Shown here piece after piece: positions 1-8,354 of a DNA stretch of 14,405 nucleotides. This DNA is from Solirubrobacteraceae bacterium (lineage in GTDB: Bacteria > Actinomycetota > Thermoleophilia > Solirubrobacterales > Solirubrobacteraceae): assembly GCA_016462625.1 (NCBI GenBank), contig JAEMSV010000094.1:1-14405 (forward strand), in the 5' to 3' direction. The position numbers were made by a program, and so were the translations under genes. The notes below the pieces were generated by a model, which did not search any database, was not told where the DNA came from, and saw nothing but the letters and a program-made list of their open reading frames with translations. Each line of letters begins with the position of its first letter. Position 1 is the first letter of the stretch.

Positions 1-42
1 GTCAGCCTGGACGTGGAGGTTCTTGATCTCGAGGATGCTCAT
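1..42 (-). CDS. sufC: SufC-like Fe-S cluster assembly ATPase, N-terminal fragment
   Basis: Only the first 14 codons are inside the window; they read MSILEIKNLHVQAD. This is the typical opening of SufC, the ABC-type ATPase that works with SufB and SufD to build Fe-S clusters in the cytosol. The ATG is preceded by GGAGAAGC, a good ribosome binding site ending directly at the start codon region. The gene lies 31 bases downstream of the Rrf2-family regulator on the same strand, the arrangement expected for a regulator-led suf operon. ABC ATPases of other kinds can begin in a similar way (xxLEIxxLxV), so the identification rests on both the short peptide and the Rrf2 neighbour. The rest of the gene is outside the window. 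Confidence 0.62.
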   Translation of the reverse strand, partial: MSILEIKNLHVQAD

Positions 43-73
43 GCTTCTCCGGTGGGTCTCGAAAGCTTGTGGG

Positions 74-553
74 TCAGGCCGGGATCGGCGAGCGGGCGGA
101 TTCGCGCGACGAGAACTCGACCAGGTCGGCCAGGGTCGTCTGCGCGAGGGCGCGGGTGACGCCGCCCTGCACGCGGGTCCACAGCAGCTTGGTGGCACAG
201 CCATGGCCCTTGTCGGCCTCGTGCGAACAGAGCACGCGGGCCTGGTCGGGACGGTCCTCGACGAAGCACGCCATCGGGGCGACGGGCCCCTCCAGCGCGA
301 TGATGACGCGGTCCATCGTGAGTTCCGCGGCGTCGATCGTGAGCCGATAGCCGCCGTGCGCGCCGCGGGTCGATTCGACGATGCCGTCCTTCTTCAGCAG
401 CGCCACGATTCGCTCGAGATACGCGAGCGGCAGGCCCTCGGCCTCGGCGATCGCCTTGAGGGAAACGGGCTTGCCAGGATCGTCGGAGCGCTGGACGCGG
501 CCCAGCTCGACCAGGAGCCGGACGCCGTACTCCGCTTTGGTCGTGAAGATCAT
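74..553 (-). CDS. Rrf2-family Fe-S-responsive transcriptional regulator (SufR/IscR-like)
   Basis: A 159-aa protein beginning MIFTTKAEYGVRLL, with the Rrf2 winged-helix pattern: helix-turn-helix around residues 31-55 (VSLKAIAEAEGLPLAYLERI) and the family wing motif RGAHGGYRL at 63-71. Three cysteines at 96, 109 and 119 lie where IscR-type members carry [Fe-S] ligands (C92/C98/C104 in E. coli IscR), although the spacing is wider here. Rrf2 regulators of this kind sense Fe-S supply or redox stress and control suf genes, which fits the SufC-like gene directly downstream. I chose the ATG at 553 because the homologous part begins at MIFTTKAEYG; a longer frame upstream has no Rrf2 character. A TAGGAT box 8 nt before the ATG suggests a leaderless or nearly leaderless transcript. 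Whether the protein really binds a cluster is inferred from the cysteines. Confidence 0.9.
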   Translation of the reverse strand: MIFTTKAEYGVRLLVELGRVQRSDDPGKPVSLKAIAEAEGLPLAYLERIVALLKKDGIVESTRGAHGGYRLTIDAAELTMDRVIIALEGPVAPMACFVEDRPDQARVLCSHEADKGHGCATKLLWTRVQGGVTRALAQTTLADLVEFSSRESARSPIPA

Positions 554-561
554 CGGGCATA

Positions 562-582
562 ATCCTACCAGTGAGGTCGGAT
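562..582. promoter_or_regulatory. Inverted repeat: likely Rrf2 operator overlapping divergent promoters
   Basis: ATCCTACC (562-569), five spacer bases, then GGTCGGAT (575-582): 7 of 8 arm positions are complementary. It lies in the gap between the Rrf2 gene and the small plus-strand gene. On the minus strand the left arm contains TAGGAT (567-562), a -10-like box 8 nt before the Rrf2 ATG. On the plus strand CATAAT (558-563) is a -10-like box 7 nt before the GTG at 571, which itself lies in the spacer. Binding here would block both directions. No convincing -35 element is visible on either side. That Rrf2 is the binder is inferred from position and symmetry. Confidence 0.5.
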
Positions 583-774
583 AAGCCTTCATCCCCTGGC
601 GCCTGCGACACCGGTGTGTGCGGCGCGGATGTGCCGCCGCTGGTCGGGTCGATCCTGACCGGGGTCGGGATGACGGTCGCACAGGCTGCGGCGGCGCTGG
701 AGCGCGGCGAGACGGTCGCGCTCACCGACGTGCAGGAGCGGATCGTCCAGGAATGGGCTTCAGCGCGACTGTAG
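571..774 (+). CDS. Small uncharacterised protein with a CDTGVC motif, divergent from the Rrf2 gene
   Basis: A 67-aa reading frame starting with GTG and ending in TAG. After the first nine or so codons the third positions are almost all G or C, as in the neighbouring real genes. The N-terminal part carries CDTGVCG (residues 12-18), two cysteines separated by four residues. This is followed by a short hydrophobic Gly/Val/Leu section and an amphipathic acidic helix (AQAAAALERGETVALTDVQE). I do not recognise the family. A shorter form starting at the ATG at 670 (34 aa) is possible but would lose the cysteines. There is no Shine-Dalgarno sequence. The position back-to-back with the regulator and inside its putative operator suggests co-control with Fe-S or redox status; this is inference. 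Its stop codon is the TAG of the TAGGCT box before the next gene. Confidence 0.5.
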   Translation: MRSDKPSSPGACDTGVCGADVPPLVGSILTGVGMTVAQAAAALERGETVALTDVQERIVQEWASARL

Positions 775-777
775 GCT
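772..777 (+). promoter_or_regulatory. TAGGCT box upstream of regulator copy 1 (candidate -10)
   Basis: TAGGCT followed by CGC, 21 nt before the GTG of the first large regulator. It fits the TANNNT pattern of actinobacterial -10 elements and recurs, with similar flanks, before copies 3, 4 and 5. Its TAG is the stop codon of the small upstream gene. No clear -35 hexamer is seen about 17 nt upstream. If it is a -10, the leader would be only about 12-14 nt and would lack a Shine-Dalgarno sequence. Confidence 0.42.
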
Positions 778-798
778 CGCGCCCGCGTTGACGCATCC

Positions 799-3324
799 GT
801 GAGCACCGAGACGACACCCCAGCTGTTCGGACGCGCCCGTGAGGTCACCCGCGTCGCGCACGCCGTCACCGTGGGCAGGCCGGTGCTGATCATCGGAGAG
901 CCGGGAATCGGGAAGACCGCCTTGGCACGTGCGGGTGGCCGCGCGGCGAACCCCGCCAACATCTGGCAGGGCGGTGGCATCGCGACCCTCGACTGGGTCA
1001 GCTACCTCCCTTTCCGCCGCGCCCTGCAGACGGAGATCCCGAACGCTGAGCCGAGCGTGGTCGCGGACTTCCTCGCCGACCGCGCGGATGGCGGCGTCTT
1101 CATCATCGACGACCTGCAGTGGGTCGACGACGACACCATCACCGCGACGCTGCTCCTCGCGGAGCAGGCCCCCGTCATCGCCACGACCCGCCCGGTGCCT
1201 CGCGGCGAGGACGTGCGCGAGCGGCTCGCCGCAGCCCGCTTCGACGTCATCGACCTCGCGCCCCTCCCCGAGCCAGACGCCGCGGAGCTCGCCCTGGCAC
1301 AGAACCCTTCACTGACGCGCCTCGACGCGATCTCGGTCGCCCGCCGCGCCCGGGGGAACCCGCTCTTGATCCAGGGCCTCGCGCACGCCGAGCGCGACAC
1401 CACGGAGCTTTCCCTGGCGTTGCGGGCACGCCTGGCCGACCTCACGCCAGACGCCCGCGAGATCCTCCACCGCATCGCGATCCTCGAGCGTCCCGCGCAG
1501 CTCGACATCGCCTCGGACGACCTGCAGCAACTCCTCGACATGGGCCTTGTCATCGAGCTGCCGGACGGCGTCCAGGTACGCCATGCCCTCATTGCCGACG
1601 CCGTCCTCGAAGGGTTGTCGGCGGAGGAGCAGCGCGAGGTGCATCGCGCGCTCGCGCCGCTGCTCGACGCCCCGGGCGAAGCCGCTCGGCACTGGGCCGC
1701 CGCCGGCGAGAGGGGTGCCGCCAGAGGCCTCGCCCTCCGCGCCGCGCAGACGGCGGACCGACCGGTGGAGCGCGCCCGCTGCGCCGCGCTGGCGGCCACC
1801 TGCCTCGAGGGCCCAGAGCGCGACGGCCAGATCGTGGCGGCGATGGCGCGGCTCGCGGCACTGGGCGACTTCGGCTCGGTCGTCGGGCTCCGTGAGGAGA
1901 TCGCCCCAGGCAGCGATGTCGAGCCTGAGGCGTATCGCCTGCAGGCGCGTGGCCTATTCGAGAGCGACGACGCCGAGGCTGCCGGCGAGGCCATCGCGTC
2001 GGGGCTCACCGCCGCACAGAAGCTTGAGGATGCTGCCGCGACGGCGCGGCTGAAGATCACTGCTGCCTACCACGGGCTGTGGTCGATGGAGTTCGACGCC
2101 GACGCGATTCTCGAAGCGATCGCATGCGCCGAAGAGGTCGGCGCGATCGCCGACGCCGAGATGCACGTGCAGGCTGCGGCTGGACTCGCCCCGGCGCTGG
2201 TCGGAACGGACAACCCGCTGGCCGTCGAGATGGCCCACCGCGGCCGGGAGCTCGCCCGCGCTGAGGGACACGACTGGGCCGAGCAGGAATCCTGGGCCGC
2301 CGAAGCGACCGCGCTCACCAACCTCGACCGCGCGGCCGAAGCCCGGGAGTGCACCCGACGCGGCGAGGCGGAGCTGCTCGCGAAGGGCTACCACGCGACG
2401 GTCGCCAGGATCCGGGCGTCTCGCGCCGACCTGCTGATCTTCGACTGCGAGTTCGACACCGTCCTGGCGCTCACGGAGGAGCTGCTGGCCCGGCCGAGCC
2501 TGCTCGGCGGAAGCTGGGACACCGCCACCTGGAGCCGGGCCTTTGCGCTCAGCGAAACGGGCCACGCCGCCGCCGCGGACGCCCTGTTTTCCGAGCTCGG
2601 GAGCCAGGCCCAGCGAGACCGGACGTTCAACGTCACATGGCTCCGCGCCAAGGCGCTCCTGTCCCGCGGCGACGGGTGGAGCGCATTGCCGCTGGCCGAA
2701 GCCGCCGTCGAGTACAGCCAAGGAACGTTCCTGCAGCCCCAGGCGGCGGCCACGCTCAGACGCGCCCAGTGGGAATGCGGCATAGCCGTCACGCCGCCTG
2801 GCCCACTCATGGAGACGCGCATCGCCGCCGCCTTCCGAGCCGAGCTCGCGGGGCTGGGAGCGCTCGACGCCGGCGACTGTGGAGAAGCGATCGAGCACTT
2901 TCGGCTCGCGATTTCGCAGAACGGCTGGCGACGACACCGTCTGCGGTGCCGCCTCGGCCTCGCGGAGGCGCTCGATCAGGTCGATCCCGAGCAGGCCACG
3001 GCCGAGTTCGAAGCGCTCGCCACCGACCTGCGTGAAGCGGGCTGGGCCGTCCTGCACCGGCGTGTCGAGCCTCTCGTGACCGCTCCCCCCGGGAGTCGGC
3101 GTCTGCGCGCGGCCAGTCCCCGCGGCGCCGGTGACCTCACCGAACGTGAGAACACCGTCCTCACGCTGGTCGCCGACGGACTCACCAGCCGTCAGATCGC
3201 CGACCGACTCGGCATCAGCCAACCCACTGTCGAGACCCACGTCCAAGCGGCCATGCGCAAGCTCGGTGCCAAGACCAGGGCCGAAGCCGCAGCCACCGCG
3301 AAGACCCCCACCGCCACCCGATGA
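799..3324 (+). CDS. LuxR-family ATPase regulator (MalT/LAL-like), copy 1
   Basis: An 841-aa predicted cytoplasmic transcription activator. Walker A is GEPGIGKT at 33-40, Walker B VFIIDD at 100-105 followed by LQWVD, and a sensor-like strand ends in TTRP at 129-132. GNPLL at 186-190 is the conserved GNP motif of MalT/LAL NTPase modules. A winged-helix-like part follows at about 205-275. Helical TPR-like sequence then runs to about 700; it includes ARHWAAAGE and a QWECG motif. The C-terminal GerE/LuxR DNA-binding domain is at 780-832 (LTEREN...SQPTVETHVQAAMRKLGAKTRAEAA). In this class ATP and an inducer drive oligomerisation and DNA binding; the inducer here is unknown. The GTG start is fixed by alignment with copy 5, whose first codons are nearly the same. 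There is no Shine-Dalgarno sequence. The stop overlaps the ATG of copy 2. Confidence 0.93.
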   Translation: MSTETTPQLFGRAREVTRVAHAVTVGRPVLIIGEPGIGKTALARAGGRAANPANIWQGGGIATLDWVSYLPFRRALQTEIPNAEPSVVADFLADRADGGVFIIDDLQWVDDDTITATLLLAEQAPVIATTRPVPRGEDVRERLAAARFDVIDLAPLPEPDAAELALAQNPSLTRLDAISVARRARGNPLLIQGLAHAERDTTELSLALRARLADLTPDAREILHRIAILERPAQLDIASDDLQQLLDMGLVIELPDGVQVRHALIADAVLEGLSAEEQREVHRALAPLLDAPGEAARHWAAAGERGAARGLALRAAQTADRPVERARCAALAATCLEGPERDGQIVAAMARLAALGDFGSVVGLREEIAPGSDVEPEAYRLQARGLFESDDAEAAGEAIASGLTAAQKLEDAAATARLKITAAYHGLWSMEFDADAILEAIACAEEVGAIADAEMHVQAAAGLAPALVGTDNPLAVEMAHRGRELARAEGHDWAEQESWAAEATALTNLDRAAEARECTRRGEAELLAKGYHATVARIRASRADLLIFDCEFDTVLALTEELLARPSLLGGSWDTATWSRAFALSETGHAAAADALFSELGSQAQRDRTFNVTWLRAKALLSRGDGWSALPLAEAAVEYSQGTFLQPQAAATLRRAQWECGIAVTPPGPLMETRIAAAFRAELAGLGALDAGDCGEAIEHFRLAISQNGWRRHRLRCRLGLAEALDQVDPEQATAEFEALATDLREAGWAVLHRRVEPLVTAPPGSRRLRAASPRGAGDLTERENTVLTLVADGLTSRQIADRLGISQPTVETHVQAAMRKLGAKTRAEAAATAKTPTATR

Positions 3325-5822
3325 CCGGCACCACGGCGGATGCCCTCATCGGGCGCTCAGCAGAGGTCCACCGCGTTGCGCGCGCGGTCGCCGCCGGACG
3401 ATCCGTGCTGATCATCGGCGAGCCCGGCGTCGGCAAGACGACCCTCGCCCGCGCAGGGGCAACAGCGGCAAACGTGCCGAGGATCTGGGAGGGCGGCGGC
3501 ATCGCGATGCTCGACTGGGTCAGCTATCTGCCCTTCCGCCGCGCCCTGGGGCTCGACCTCCCCGATGGCGACGCGTCCGTTGTGGCCGACTTCATCTCCG
3601 ACCAGGCGGGAAGCGGCGTATTCCTCGTCGACGACCTGCAGTGGGTCGACCAGGACACGATCACGGCGACGCTGTTGATCGCCGAGCGGCTCCCCGTCGT
3701 CGGTGTCGTGCGCGAATCCCCGCGAGGGCACAAGGTCCGAGATCGCCTGGCGGCCGCGGGGTTCGAGGTCCTCGAGCTCGGGCCGCTCGACGACGCCGAC
3801 GCGACCCTGCTGGCACAGGCCCACAACGCCGCGCTGACCGCTGGCGATGCGGCGGCTGTCGCACGGCGCGCTCGGGGCAATCCCCTGATGGTCCAGGGCC
3901 TCGCGCACGCGGGTGAACGCACCGATGAGCTGGCGCTCGCGCTCCGCGCACGGCTCGGCGAACTCTCCGTCCCGGCGCGCGAGGCGCTGCATCGCATCGC
4001 CGTGCTGGAGCGACCCGCACGAATGGCACTGGCACCGGAGGACCTGCGACAGCTCACAAGCCTCGGCCTCATCGTCGAGACCCACGAGGGCGTCCAGGTC
4101 AGCCACGCGCTCATCGCGAGCGCCGTTCTCGACGGGCTGCCGGCAGAGGCCCTCGCCGAGGTCCATCGGCAGGTCGCACGAAACCTCGACGATCCAGGTG
4201 AGGCGGCGCGCCACTGGGCCGCGGCGGGCGACCGCGGGCACGCGCGAGCGCTCGCCCAGCGAGCGGCAACGACGACGGAGCGACCCGTTGAGCGCGCCCG
4301 TTGCGCCGCGCTGGCGGCTGAGTGCCTGGAGGGCCCGGGCCGCGACGAGGAGCTCGTCGCGGCGATGGGCGGCCTCGCTGCGGTTGGAGACTTCGCACGG
4401 CTCGTCGACCTGAGCGAGCACGTCTCCCCCGACAGCGACGTGCTGCCCGAGGCACAACGGCTCCGAGCGCGCGGCCTGTTCGAGGGCGAGGACGCAGGCA
4501 GTGCGAGCGACGCGATCGAGGCCGGGCTCTCGGCGGCCAAGCGGTTGGGCGATGAGGCGGGCCGCGTGCGTCTTGAGCTGACCGCGGGCTATCACGGCAT
4601 GTGGTCCACGCTGGGAAGCCTGGAGGACACGTCCGCCGTCCTCGCCGTGTTCGCCCGGGCTCAGGAGCTGGGCGTGGCCGATGCCGAGATGCACGTGCTG
4701 GCCGCGGCGGCGCTGGTCGTCCTCCCCGGCCCCGATGCGGCCCTCCTCGCGCGACGTGGACGGGAGCTCGCGCGAGCGGGCGGCGACGTCTGGTCGGAGC
4801 ACACATCCTGGCTCGCCGAGGCCAGCGCATGCAACAACCAGGAAGGAGGGGTGAAGGCAGCGGAGATCTCGCGCCAGGGCGCAGAAGAGCTCACCTCGCG
4901 CGGGTACCGAACACCTGCCGTTCGCCTCCAGGCGCAGCGGGCCGATCTCCTCGCGGAGGAGTGTGAATACGCCGCTGCGCTCGGCCTCACCGAGGAGGTA
5001 CTGGCACGGCCGGCCCTTCTGGGGAACTACTGGGACATGGCGACTTGGAGCCGTGCGATAGCGCTGAACGACATCGGACGGACCGCGGAAGCGGATGGGC
5101 TCTTCGACGAGCTCCAACGAGTCGAGCTCGACAACTCAGCTGGCTACGTCGCGTGGATCCACGCAGAGTCCCTGTGGGCGCGTGGCGACGCTCTCGGGGC
5201 CATGCGCGCAGCCACCGCCGGACTGGAACGCATGACGGTGACGGTGCAACGCCCGCAGATCGTCGCGGTGCTCGCCCGCGCCCAATGGGAGTACGGGGCG
5301 CCGCAGGCCCCGGACGGCCGGCTCGGGATCGACGGCGTCACCGCCCCGTACGAAGCGGAGAGTGACGCGCTGTATGCCCTCCAGATGGGCGCGTCTGCAA
5401 ACGCTGTCGAGGCCTTCGAGACCGCGATCGCGTTGGGCTCGAGCCGTCGGCACCGGCTACGTTGCCGTCTCGGGCTCGCGGAGGCGGTCGATCGCATCGA
5501 CCCCGAACGGGCCACCACGATGTTCGAGACCGTGAGTGCCGAGCTCGCCGTGGTGGGCTGGACGGTCCTGCACAAGCGGGTCGTATCGCTGATCGATCAG
5601 CCACTCGGAACCCGCCGGCTGAAGGCGGTGCCGCCGGCGGCCACGGGCGCGCTGACCGCACGCGAGCACGATGTCCTCACGCTGGTCGCCGACGGACAGA
5701 CGAGCCGGGAGATTTCCGAGCGGCTCGGCGTGAGCCTGCCGACCGTCGAGACGCACATCCGCTCGGCCAAGCGCAAGCTCGGCGCGAAGACACGAGCGGA
5801 GGCCGCGGCAGCGCGCCGGTAG
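3321..5822 (+). CDS. LuxR-family ATPase regulator (MalT/LAL-like), copy 2, divergent and coupled to copy 1
   Basis: An 833-aa paralogue starting in the ATGA overlap with copy 1, so the two are very probably co-transcribed and translationally coupled; it has no promoter box of its own. Walker A is GEPGVGKTTLAR at 33-44, Walker B about 100-105 (VFLVDDLQWVDQDT), and the GerE-type HTH at 778-830 (SLPTVETHIRSAKRKLGAK). It is the most divergent of the five. The TTRP/VTRP sensor-like motif has become VVRES, LLDMGL in the winged-helix part has become LTSLGL, and the QWECG cysteine is a tyrosine (QWEYG). The motif after YHxxWS is also changed. The catalytic P-loop and DNA-binding helix are intact, so it is not a pseudogene. 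It could have a different ligand or act as a partner of copy 1; that is inference. Confidence 0.92.
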   Translation: MTGTTADALIGRSAEVHRVARAVAAGRSVLIIGEPGVGKTTLARAGATAANVPRIWEGGGIAMLDWVSYLPFRRALGLDLPDGDASVVADFISDQAGSGVFLVDDLQWVDQDTITATLLIAERLPVVGVVRESPRGHKVRDRLAAAGFEVLELGPLDDADATLLAQAHNAALTAGDAAAVARRARGNPLMVQGLAHAGERTDELALALRARLGELSVPAREALHRIAVLERPARMALAPEDLRQLTSLGLIVETHEGVQVSHALIASAVLDGLPAEALAEVHRQVARNLDDPGEAARHWAAAGDRGHARALAQRAATTTERPVERARCAALAAECLEGPGRDEELVAAMGGLAAVGDFARLVDLSEHVSPDSDVLPEAQRLRARGLFEGEDAGSASDAIEAGLSAAKRLGDEAGRVRLELTAGYHGMWSTLGSLEDTSAVLAVFARAQELGVADAEMHVLAAAALVVLPGPDAALLARRGRELARAGGDVWSEHTSWLAEASACNNQEGGVKAAEISRQGAEELTSRGYRTPAVRLQAQRADLLAEECEYAAALGLTEEVLARPALLGNYWDMATWSRAIALNDIGRTAEADGLFDELQRVELDNSAGYVAWIHAESLWARGDALGAMRAATAGLERMTVTVQRPQIVAVLARAQWEYGAPQAPDGRLGIDGVTAPYEAESDALYALQMGASANAVEAFETAIALGSSRRHRLRCRLGLAEAVDRIDPERATTMFETVSAELAVVGWTVLHKRVVSLIDQPLGTRRLKAVPPAATGALTAREHDVLTLVADGQTSREISERLGVSLPTVETHIRSAKRKLGAKTRAEAAAARR

Positions 5823-5825
5823 GCT
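5820..5825 (+). promoter_or_regulatory. TAGGCT box upstream of regulator copy 3 (candidate -10)
   Basis: TAGGCT followed by CGC, 19 nt before the GTG of copy 3. The TAG is the stop codon of copy 2, so the box lies partly inside the coding sequence and any -35 element would be within the HTH codons of copy 2. No such hexamer is evident by eye. Confidence 0.4.
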
Positions 5826-5844
5826 CGCCGCCGCAGATCCTCCC

Positions 5845-8331
5845 GTGGCGACCGTCAAGACCCCATTCCTGTTCGGGCGCGCCCGCGAGATCGACCGGAT
5901 CGCCGACGCAGTCAAGACCGGGCGCCCCACCCTGATCGTCGGTGAGCCGGGCGTCGGCAAGACGGCCCTGGCGCGTGCCGGTGTCCGGGCCGCAAACACC
6001 GTCCAGACCTGGGAAGGCGGCGGCATCGCGACCCTCGACTGGGTCAGCTATCTCCCCTACCGCAGAGCGCTCGGAGTGGAGCTCCCCGACGGCGACCCCG
6101 TGGTCGTCGCAGACTTCCTCGCCGACCACGCGGCCGGGGGAGCGTTCATCGTCGACGACCTCCATTGGGTCGATCAGGACACCGTCACCGCGACGCTCCT
6201 GCTGTCCGAGCGCGTGCCGGTGGTCGCCGTCACACGGCCCATGCCTCGAGGCGAGGCCATCCGCGAGCGCCTGGCCGCCGCAGGCTTCGACGTCATCGAC
6301 CTCGAAGCGCTCGCCGAGAACGACGCGGCCCGGCTCGCGGCCGTCCAGAACGCTTCGCTGACCGGGGCCGATGCGCATTCGGTCGCGCGGCGGGCCGGCG
6401 GGAACCCGCTGCTCATCCAGGCGCTGGCCCACGCGGGCGACGACACGACCGAACTGGCGCTCGCGCTCCGCGCGCGTCTCTCGGAGCTCTCGCCCACCGC
6501 CCGCAGCGCCCTGAACCGCGTTGCGGTCCTCGAACGACCCGCACGGCTCGACGTCACTTCCGGCGATCTCCACCAGCTGGTGGACATGGGGTTGGTCACC
6601 AACGCGGCGGACGGGGTTGAGGTCCGCCACGCCCTCATCGCCGACGCCGTGCTGCAGGGCCTCTCGGCCGCCCAGTTGCGGGATGTGCACCGCGCCGTCG
6701 CCCAGCACGTCGACGACCCGGGCGAGGCCGCCCGGCACTGGGCCGCAGCCGACGAGCCGACCCGCGCCCGCGAGCTTGCCCTGCAAGCGGCGACGACGGC
6801 GACGCGTCCGGTTGAACGCGCGCGCTGCGCCGCGCTGGCCGCCTCGTGTCTCGACGGCCCGGTCGGGGATGAGGAGCTCGTCACGGCGATGCAGCGCCTC
6901 GCGGCCCTCGGTGACTTCCCCACCGTCGTCGACCTCAGCGTGAGCGTTCCCGCGGGCAGTCCACACGAGCCAGAGGCACTGCGCCTCCGAGCACGCAGCC
7001 TGTTCGAAGCGCACGACGCCGACGGCGCCGCGGAGGCTGTCGCTGCTGGCATGGCGGCAGCGATGCGCGTCGAGGACGCCGTCGCGACGGCCCGACTGCA
7101 GATCACCAAGGCGTACCACGACCTGTGGTCCTTGGAGACTGACGCCCAGGGCCCGCTGAATGCTGTCGCCCTCCTGGAGGCCGCCGGCGTCGCCGACGCG
7201 GAGATGTACGTGCAGGCCGCCGCGGCGCTCGCGTTCTTCCAGGACCCGGTCTTCGCCGTCGAACTGGCGCACCGCGGCCGGCAGCTCGCCGACGTGGAAG
7301 GCCACGCCTGGGCCGAGCAGGAGTCGTGGGCCACCGAGGCGACCGCCCTGAACAACAGCAACCGCGTGGAGGAAGCCGGCAAGGTCGCGCGCGAGGGCGA
7401 GATGGTGCTCCTCGGCAAGGGCTACCACTCCACCGTCGCGCGCATTCGAGCCACCAGAGCCGAGCTGATGGCGTACGCGTGTGAGTTCGACGCCGTACTC
7501 ACGCTCACCGAGGACCTGCTGGCGCGCCCGGGCCTCCTGGGCGGCAGCTGGGACACCGCGGTCTGGAGCCGCGCCCTCGCGCTGAACGACACGGGAGCGC
7601 TCGACGCGGCCGATGCCGCCCTGAACGAGCTGGACGGACGGGTCCTGACGGGCGGCGCGTTCTGCGCCACGTGGATCCGCGCAGAGACCCTCATCAGTCG
7701 TGGAGATGCCGCGGGAGCGATGCGCATGTCGGCGAACGCCGTCGACCTCGGCAACGATCTTCTGCGCCCCGTTGCGGCGGCCACCCTGGCTCGCGCGCAA
7801 TGGGAGTGCGGGGTCCCCGTGACGGCATCGTACGTCAAGCACCCGGGCCTGGGCTCCTACGACGCCGAAATCAAGGCATGGATCGCACTCGATGCCGGCG
7901 CCACCGCGGACGCGATCAGGCACTTGGAGCTCGGTGTCTCGCAAGGGCAATGGCGTCGGCACGCCCTGTGGTGCCGACTCGGTCTCGCGCAGGTCCTCGA
8001 CCGCGTGGACCCTGAGCGCGCGAGCATCGAGTTCGACGCTCTCGCTCGCGAGCTGCGCGAGGTCGGATGGATCACGCTCCTCGCCCGGGTCGAGCCGCTG
8101 CTCGACGCACTGCCCGGAAGCCGCAGCCTCGCGGCAGCCAAGGGCAGCGTCCGAGGCAGCCTCACGCAGCGTGAGCACGACGTCCTGACGCTCGTCTCCG
8201 ACGGACTCACCAGCCGTCTCATCGCCGATCAGCTGGGCATCGGCCAGCCCACCGTCGAGAGTCACATCCGCTCAGCCATGCGCAAGCTGGGCGCAAAGAC
8301 GAGAGCCGAGGCCGCGGCGGCCCACGGGTAG
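5845..8331 (+). CDS. LuxR-family ATPase regulator (MalT/LAL-like), copy 3
   Basis: At 828 aa the shortest of the array. It opens at a GTG (MATVKTPFLFGRAREIDRI) with no Shine-Dalgarno sequence; the start is set by alignment of the LFGR motif at residues 9-12 with copies 1 and 5. Walker A GEPGVGKT is at 33-40. Walker B reads FIVDD and continues LHWVD, where the other copies have LQWVD. The sensor-like strand ends VTRP, and GNPLLIQ follows in the GNP position. The helical region keeps the family landmarks YHDLWS, DAEMYVQAAAALA, WAEQESWATEA and QWECG. The LuxR HTH is at 773-825. In its recognition helix it has GQPTVESH where the others have SQPTVETH or close variants, so its DNA preference may differ slightly. 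It ends in a TAG that forms the next TAGGCT box. Confidence 0.93.
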   Translation: MATVKTPFLFGRAREIDRIADAVKTGRPTLIVGEPGVGKTALARAGVRAANTVQTWEGGGIATLDWVSYLPYRRALGVELPDGDPVVVADFLADHAAGGAFIVDDLHWVDQDTVTATLLLSERVPVVAVTRPMPRGEAIRERLAAAGFDVIDLEALAENDAARLAAVQNASLTGADAHSVARRAGGNPLLIQALAHAGDDTTELALALRARLSELSPTARSALNRVAVLERPARLDVTSGDLHQLVDMGLVTNAADGVEVRHALIADAVLQGLSAAQLRDVHRAVAQHVDDPGEAARHWAAADEPTRARELALQAATTATRPVERARCAALAASCLDGPVGDEELVTAMQRLAALGDFPTVVDLSVSVPAGSPHEPEALRLRARSLFEAHDADGAAEAVAAGMAAAMRVEDAVATARLQITKAYHDLWSLETDAQGPLNAVALLEAAGVADAEMYVQAAAALAFFQDPVFAVELAHRGRQLADVEGHAWAEQESWATEATALNNSNRVEEAGKVAREGEMVLLGKGYHSTVARIRATRAELMAYACEFDAVLTLTEDLLARPGLLGGSWDTAVWSRALALNDTGALDAADAALNELDGRVLTGGAFCATWIRAETLISRGDAAGAMRMSANAVDLGNDLLRPVAAATLARAQWECGVPVTASYVKHPGLGSYDAEIKAWIALDAGATADAIRHLELGVSQGQWRRHALWCRLGLAQVLDRVDPERASIEFDALARELREVGWITLLARVEPLLDALPGSRSLAAAKGSVRGSLTQREHDVLTLVSDGLTSRLIADQLGIGQPTVESHIRSAMRKLGAKTRAEAAAAHG

Positions 8332-8334
8332 GCT
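8329..8334 (+). promoter_or_regulatory. TAGGCT box upstream of regulator copy 4 (candidate -10)
   Basis: TAGGCT, 20 nt before the GTG of copy 4 and starting with the stop codon of copy 3. The leader between box and start contains the 8-bp palindrome CGGCGCCG. No -35 element is obvious. Confidence 0.4.
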
Positions 8335-8354
8335 CGGCGCCGCCAGACCCGTCC

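Noticed and set aside
554..682. N-terminal extension of the Rrf2 protein on the minus strand
   Set aside because: Arg/Ser/Pro-rich sequence without family similarity, running through the operator-like dyad; Rrf2 proteins start close to the TxKAEYGVR segment.
5677..8265. 862-aa open frame on the minus strand
   Set aside because: It lies opposite copy 3, whose motifs are clear. Long antisense open frames are a by-product of extreme GC bias; similar shadows lie opposite every copy.
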